Below, piece after piece: positions 62,310 through 64,000 of a stretch of DNA of 64,000 nt. The notes beneath the pieces were generated by a model. That model was given only the letters and a program-made list of their open reading frames with translations. It ran no database searches and had not been told where the DNA came from. The stretch spans positions 865,001 to 929,000 of the forward strand of contig JACEVL010000059.1 in NCBI GenBank assembly GCA_020284085.1, given 5' to 3'. Every line of letters starts with the position of its first letter. Position 1 is the first letter of the stretch. The DNA comes from Aporrectodea caliginosa. Its lineage: Eukaryota > Annelida > Clitellata > Crassiclitellata > Lumbricidae. Made by a program: the position numbers and the translations under genes.

Positions 62310-62570
62310 ATGAATGATTACGACAATTTCCAGGCCTATAGCGCCGTAACACGGCACATATGCCGTTACAAGGGCGCTTTAACAAGTTCAACACTAGCTG
62401 AATTAGATAATTATACGCTTTTCCAAAGTAATGTCTTGAGCCTGGACTTTAATGACGCCATAGTAGGTGCATCTCGTATTGAAGGTGGAATACTATTCCA
62501 GCACCTGGGTCCAGCCACGGAAAAGGGTCAAGATCCAGAGAGTCATGCAGGCAGACGGATATTAAAGGTG
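62310..62570 (-). mobile_element. LINE 3' fragment of the 51.5-kb family
   Basis: The plus strand shows GATTACGACAATTTCC, GCGCCGTAACACGGCA and TACAAGGGCGC, then a broken coding tail (ATTCCAGCACCTGGGTCC) parallel to 51540-51780. Confidence 0.7.
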
Positions 62571-62639
62571 GATAAATGTATTAAAGTATAGGCCTATCAA
62601 TGACGTTTGACTACAAGAATTATATATGTATATGTATAT

Positions 62640-63345
62640 ATATATATATTCGTTTATTGAGAAAAACAATCTGACAAAAACGCAGAAATGCTAACATGAG
62701 TGATAATGAATAATTAAAGTTCATTAGAAAGGTTTAGAATAAACTAGTAAATATTTTTATATAATGATCTGGGAATAAATTGAGAGTTGTCCTTGGGTGG
62801 GAGAGTATGGTTGTGTGCTCTAGGTCTTAATTGGTGAGAGGAGAGGGGTCGGAGTGGAGGTAGGAGTTGATGAAGTACATGCTTGGGGTTGTGCAATATG
62901 GAGAAAAGGAGTTTTGCATCTGCTATATTGGCAAGTTCAATATTCGCCCCCCCCCAAAGTCCTACCTGCACCTCACCGTGGTGGGGGGGGGGTGAGCAGC
63001 CAAGTAAGGGATTGCCTGGTGAGTCTATGCCATCAGTAGAGAAGGCTTCGGCTGAAGGACCACCTAGGGCGATACGCGAGGTGGACAGGCTCACCAGGAA
63101 CCCCGAAACGGTTGGCCAACGCAGGAGGCAGGTGTTGGAAGGACACCTGAGGGCGAAAGAGGCCTACTAATTGGCCCACCGGCTTCCTTACCCTGCCAGG
63201 AGAGGAATGGTCACCACCTGGCATAAGACCAAGAAACTTTAACATGACATGTGGAGGGAACACGAAGTCGAGGAAGACAAAGAAAGACCTGGATGGACAA
63301 TATTGGCAAGTTCAGAGACTGTTGGAAAGGATTGACCCGAGATCA
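62640..63345 (-). mobile_element. LINE C-terminal fragment split by a SINE-like insertion
   Basis: The minus strand reads SELANIADAKLLFSILHNP, then KHVLHQLLPP and LRPRAHNHTLPP before a stop, with AT-rich tail sequence to about 62640. The coding sense continues above 63300. Same family as 46330-46893. Confidence 0.7.
62940..63299 (+). mobile_element. SINE-like insertion with 15-bp target duplication (copy B)
   Basis: ATATTGGCAAGTTCA flanks exactly at 62925-62939 and 63300-63314. The 360-bp insert starts with a C-run and shares with copy A (464-877) the head that includes TATGCCATCAGT, GGCTGAAG, ACCACC and CGCGAGGTGGAC-GGCTCA-CAGGAACCC. The 3' half is unlike copy A. Confidence 0.8.
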
Positions 63346-64000
63346 TGCTGAAGTTTTAAATATGTGCAACAAGTGACTATTTATCTGATTCGTTCTCAAT
63401 ATTCTAGACTTTTACTGTTGGTGTATTGTAATGAAAATTCTTCATTACTTAAAATTCAGGCGATTAAATTTTGTGTTAATTACTTATTTACTGAGTGCAT
63501 TGCATTATGGGGTGGATCGCAGCGCTCTATTTGACCGAAGTCGGGGGTGGCGATATTGTTTATATACACAGGCACTCAATGTTCGGGATTACTGATATGG
63601 TGGAAGTTGAATTAGATATTTGAGAGAACGAGAACAGGTTGAAATATTCTTCTTAGCACAATGGATAAAGCACACGAATCAAAAGATTTGGACTTGACTA
63701 CTGCAGCTAAAGGTGTTTGGCTGGTGAAGGTTGGCTAACTTCAATGCTTTCTCATTGCCACTGATTCGAGGGAGAATCCAGAATCGCCGAAACTAATTTG
63801 TAAAGAAAAACCGAACGCTTCGTAGAAAACTGCTTTCGGCGATTCGGATTATTAATTTGCAGTTCAGTCGCTTTCGGCGATTGTGCTATTCGGGAAGACC
63901 TCTGATTCCATATATTAAAGACTAACTCTAAAAAACAGGAATTTGCTACTGCGGTTTGAATGTGTCTTGGTGATGAAAGTACCCAGTGGGGAGGTTCCAA
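63346..64000. other. Intergenic sequence, no gene seen
   Basis: Contains at 63490-63585 an inverted copy of 58710-58815, and at 63770-63900 a CGAATC/CCGAAA-rich stretch. The ORF running off the right edge on the minus strand has no recognised motif. Confidence 0.45.

Overview
This is animal genomic DNA: split genes with GT-AG introns, AT-rich sequence and a very high load of non-LTR retrotransposons, hAT-type MITEs and SINE-like repeats. The frequent short motif AGGCCTA and the element types suggest a marine invertebrate, perhaps an echinoderm or another deuterostome. That is an inference from style; no marker gene here fixes the species.

The only host genes I can support are two tandem, same-strand paralogues of a penta-EF-hand (PEF) protein of the calpain small-subunit type. 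Gene 1 (18520-38139, 11 coding exons plus one duplicated exon, about 372 aa) has a Pro/Gly/Tyr-rich N-terminal region encoded by exons 1-3, followed by five EF-hands. Gene 2 (43519-55408, 8 coding exons, about 176 aa) starts with Met-Ser-Lys and has only the PEF domain. The seven PEF exons have the same phases in both genes and nearly the same lengths (109/112, then 59, 69, 79, 117, 59 and 27 nt), so they arose by gene duplication. In both genes the intron that splits the EF2 loop begins with a U12-type donor (GTATCCTT), and gene 2 also has an excellent U12 branch site.

The most interesting local structure is in gene 1. The 69-nt EF2 exon is duplicated (32979-33047 and 33525-33593) with one nucleotide difference, which changes the last Ca-ligand position of the EF2 loop from Asp to Ala. 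Both copies carry the U12-type acceptor and a U2-type donor, so splicing one copy to the other should be disfavoured. This is a ready-made mutually exclusive exon pair that would switch EF2 calcium binding.

Layout: 1-2530 is a decayed Ty3/Gypsy pol (minus strand) with a 414-bp SINE-like insertion. 2530-7850 holds intergenic DNA with LINE tails, simple repeats and a 5S-like remnant. 8011-10197 is a 5'-truncated LINE with a long ORF and a poly(A) tail. 10198-17110 holds a tRNA-like SINE, a 2-kb hAT-like composite and a LINE fragment carrying two nested DNA elements. 17570-18110 is an RT remnant just upstream of gene 1. 18520-38139 is gene 1, 38140-43518 is intergenic, and 43519-55408 is gene 2, with a young GC-rich LINE (853-aa ORF) antisense in its last intron. 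55409-64000 is a repeat graveyard that includes a four-level nest (LINE, pogo-like transposon, hAT, hAT).

I found no rRNA operon, intact tRNA gene, CRISPR array or bacterial feature.
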